Shown in pieces: positions 13,735 through 15,378 of a stretch of DNA of 15,378 nt (position 1 is the first letter of the stretch; each line of letters begins with the position of its first letter). Under the pieces are notes generated by a model. That model was not told where the DNA came from. It saw only the letters and a program-made list of their open reading frames with translations, and did no database searches. The translations under genes and the position numbers were made by a program. The stretch comes from Verrucomicrobia bacterium UBA1200 (lineage in GTDB: Bacteria; Verrucomicrobiota; Kiritimatiellia; RFP12; UBA1067), in the NCBI GenBank assembly GCA_002309765.1, contig DBXY01000001.1:75277-90654 (forward strand), in the 5' to 3' direction.

Positions 13735-15378
13735 GGCTTTTTCCTGGTTTCGGAGATTAGCAGAAAGAGGAAGAACGGTCCGCCGGTGAGGGCGGTAACC
13801 ACCCCGACCGGAATCCCTCCGGCGGCGCGGGTGGCGATAAAGTCGCACAGCCACATGAACAGCGCCCCGGTAATGGCGGCGGCCGGCAGCAACCGCCGGT
13901 GGTCCGCACCGATCAACCTGCGCATAAGATGGGGGATCATCAATCCCACAAAGCCGATTACCCCGGCCAGGGATACTGCCGCGGCGGTTGCTACGGTGGC
14001 GGACGCCAATAGGAGCGGCACGTCTCGCCGGAGGTTCACTCCGAGCGCGGCGGCCATCGGTTCGCCCAGCATCAGCGCGTTGAGTGAACGGGAGTAGCTG
14101 GTTATGGTCGCCGCCGCCAATGCGATGCACGCCGCCGAGCAAAAGATTAACGGCCATGACGAGCACTGCAGATTGCCCAACATCCACCAGGTGATGCTGT
14201 GCAGTTCGCCCGGCGTGGCAAAGGTGATGATCAGCAGCAATAGGCTGGACTCGATGGCGCTGACCATTACCCCGGAAAGAATCAGCGAGTTCGGGTTCAA
14301 CGCCCCGCCGGCGGTACGGGCGATTTTGCAGACTATCCACAGCGACGCGAACGCCGCTACGAAAGCGAGTGCCGGGATACCCAGCGGATGGACGGCGGAG
14401 ATGCCGGTAGCCATCCACGCCGCCGCGCCCAACGATGCGCCGCCGCTGACTCCCAATACGTATGGGTCGGCCATCGGGTTGTTCAGCAGGGTTTGCAGTA
14501 CTGCGCCGGCTAGAGATAGCGCGCATCCCACCAACAATGCGGTCAACAGCCGGGCCAGCCGGAGTTGGCGTATGGCGGAGGCAGATGTTTTCGGACTTGC
14601 GGCGCGTAACGCGGCGGCATCGGCGTCCAACAGATTGCGGAGATCGCGTAAACCCGTGATGATGCGCGGCCCGGGGCGTACCAGCAAGTCGGTGTGGGGT
14701 AGGGCGTACACCCTTTTAGAACGCACGGCGCGCAACTGTTGCCAACCGATGCGGTCGGAGAACAGTTCCGCCGGATTGTCGGTTTTGGGATTGAATAGGC
14801 AGATGATCAAATCGGGATCGAGTTCGGACAACTGATCCAATGCCATGCAAAAATACTCGCGGCCATCGATGTCGCCCGTATTCCGGATTCCGAACAATTG
14901 CAGGGCGTCACGGAGGAAACCGCGGTTTCCCACGGTAAATGGTTGCTGGGGGTCGAGCAGCAGTAGCGCCCGACGCTGTAGCCGGTCGGTCCGGCGAAGT
15001 CCGCGCAATTCCTTTCGGATGGCGTCGGCGAGACTTTGGGCGGCGGCTAGGCGTTTGGTCCAGAAACCGACGGTTTCCACGGCGTCCGGGATGGAGTCGA
15101 GGGTGTCGCATCGGATTTCAACCACGGCCACGCCTTGCCCGGTTAAAATCGGACGGGTTTCTGGCGAAACCAGCTCGGTCGTAAGCAGGTGGGTGGGGCG
15201 GAGTTCCAAGGTGGCAACGGGATCAGGCATGGCGAACGGTCCGACCGCCGGCAGGTCTCGCGCCTTGTCCGGGAAATCGCAAGCCGAGGATCTTCCCACC
15301 AACAGGTCGCCCGCGTCGATGGCGTAAACAATCTCCGTAAGGTTCGGCGCGGTGGATACCAGCCGCAGTTGCGGCTCC
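13728..15378 (-). CDS. Fused substrate-binding protein and FecCD-type permease, 5' end outside window
   Basis: The frame is open to the right edge, giving 549 visible residues; the start is missing. Visible residues 4-26 match the opening of class III binding proteins (LVSTAPNLTEI, then AGDLLVG), and the domain runs to about 250 (VRPGPRIITGLRDL near 233-246). After a short Ala/Ser-rich linker (about 250-268) comes a FecCD permease: RQLRLARLL, GAVLQTLLNNPMADPYVLGVSGGASLG-type signature (in pieces at about 291-317), the ATPase-contact loop GEPMAAALGVN and the C-terminal VGLMIPH...RLIGADHRRLLP and PVGVVTALTGGPFF segments. The first helix of a normal permease is absent and the binding domain takes its place. 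The importer would carry a metal chelate, haem or cobalamin; the sequence does not say which. There is no frameshift at the join. Its own signal or anchor must lie beyond the edge. Confidence 0.93.
   Translation of the reverse strand, partial: EPQLRLVSTAPNLTEIVYAIDAGDLLVGRSSACDFPDKARDLPAVGPFAMPDPVATLELRPTHLLTTELVSPETRPILTGQGVAVVEIRCDTLDSIPDAVETVGFWTKRLAAAQSLADAIRKELRGLRRTDRLQRRALLLLDPQQPFTVGNRGFLRDALQLFGIRNTGDIDGREYFCMALDQLSELDPDLIICLFNPKTDNPAELFSDRIGWQQLRAVRSKRVYALPHTDLLVRPGPRIITGLRDLRNLLDADAAALRAASPKTSASAIRQLRLARLLTALLVGCALSLAGAVLQTLLNNPMADPYVLGVSGGASLGAAAWMATGISAVHPLGIPALAFVAAFASLWIVCKIARTAGGALNPNSLILSGVMVSAIESSLLLLIITFATPGELHSITWWMLGNLQCSSWPLIFCSAACIALAAATITSYSRSLNALMLGEPMAAALGVNLRRDVPLLLASATVATAAAVSLAGVIGFVGLMIPHLMRRLIGADHRRLLPAAAITGALFMWLCDFIATRAAGGIPVGVVTALTGGPFFLFLLISETRKKPC

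Noticed and set aside
13735..14526. In-frame N-terminal extension of the ATPase gene
   Set aside because: The added residues are Arg/Gly-rich and are an out-of-frame reading of the permease gene. The ATPase family start and a ribosome-binding site fit the ATG at 13734.
15300..15302. TTG as the start of the binding protein/permease fusion
   Set aside because: The frame continues without a stop to the window edge, and the upstream residues (LVSTAPNLTEI) belong to the conserved opening of binding proteins, so the true start lies outside the window.
1..15378. Mobile element, prophage, CRISPR array, tRNA or rRNA
   Set aside because: I saw no transposase, integrase, terminal inverted repeats, regularly spaced repeats or cloverleaf-like segments. 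Gaps between genes are short, the longest being about 140 bases.

Overview
Every gene in this window is read from the minus strand, so the biological order runs from right to left. I count ten protein genes, two of them cut by the window edges. I see no RNA gene, insertion sequence, CRISPR array or phage gene. The organism is most likely a Gram-negative member of the PVC group, with Lentisphaerota or Kiritimatiellota the best guess. This is an inference from four things: large secreted beta-helix proteins with discoidin-like inserts and a WTGA..DGN....NW motif, a Tsp/Prc-type periplasmic protease, an RND/MMPL exporter carrying an LpxL-like acyltransferase domain, and diaminopimelate synthesis. 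No rRNA or other phylogenetic marker is present to settle it.

Layout in transcription order. (A) 15378-12731 is a tightly overlapping set. It starts with a substrate-binding protein fused to a FecCD-type permease (5' end outside the window), followed by its ATPase (7-base overlap) and a 116-residue ArsC/Spx-like thioredoxin-fold protein (ATGA overlap). Together the first two make a class II metal-chelate or cobalamin importer. Two hairpins lie behind this set. (B) 12597-4097 is a second co-directional run with gaps of 9 to 29 bases: a membrane-anchored NERD nuclease-domain protein, a Tsp/Prc protease, diaminopimelate epimerase (dapF), NAD synthetase (nadE) and an MMPL exporter fused to an acyltransferase. 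Its themes are the cell envelope and core metabolism. (C) From a promoter-like site near 4000, two secreted proteins are read: a 1179-residue protein built from two homologous halves, and a translationally coupled secreted protein that leaves the window at base 1.

Points of most interest: (1) the NAD synthetase keeps an intact ATP-pyrophosphatase domain, but its glutaminase domain seems to have lost all three catalytic residues; (2) in the ABC importer the binding protein replaces the first membrane helix of the permease; (3) the lipid-type exporter and acyltransferase are one polypeptide; (4) the surface protein arose by internal duplication of a mosaic of about 540 residues. No clearly new multi-gene system stands out. 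The unusual features are fusions and degenerated domains within recognisable families.
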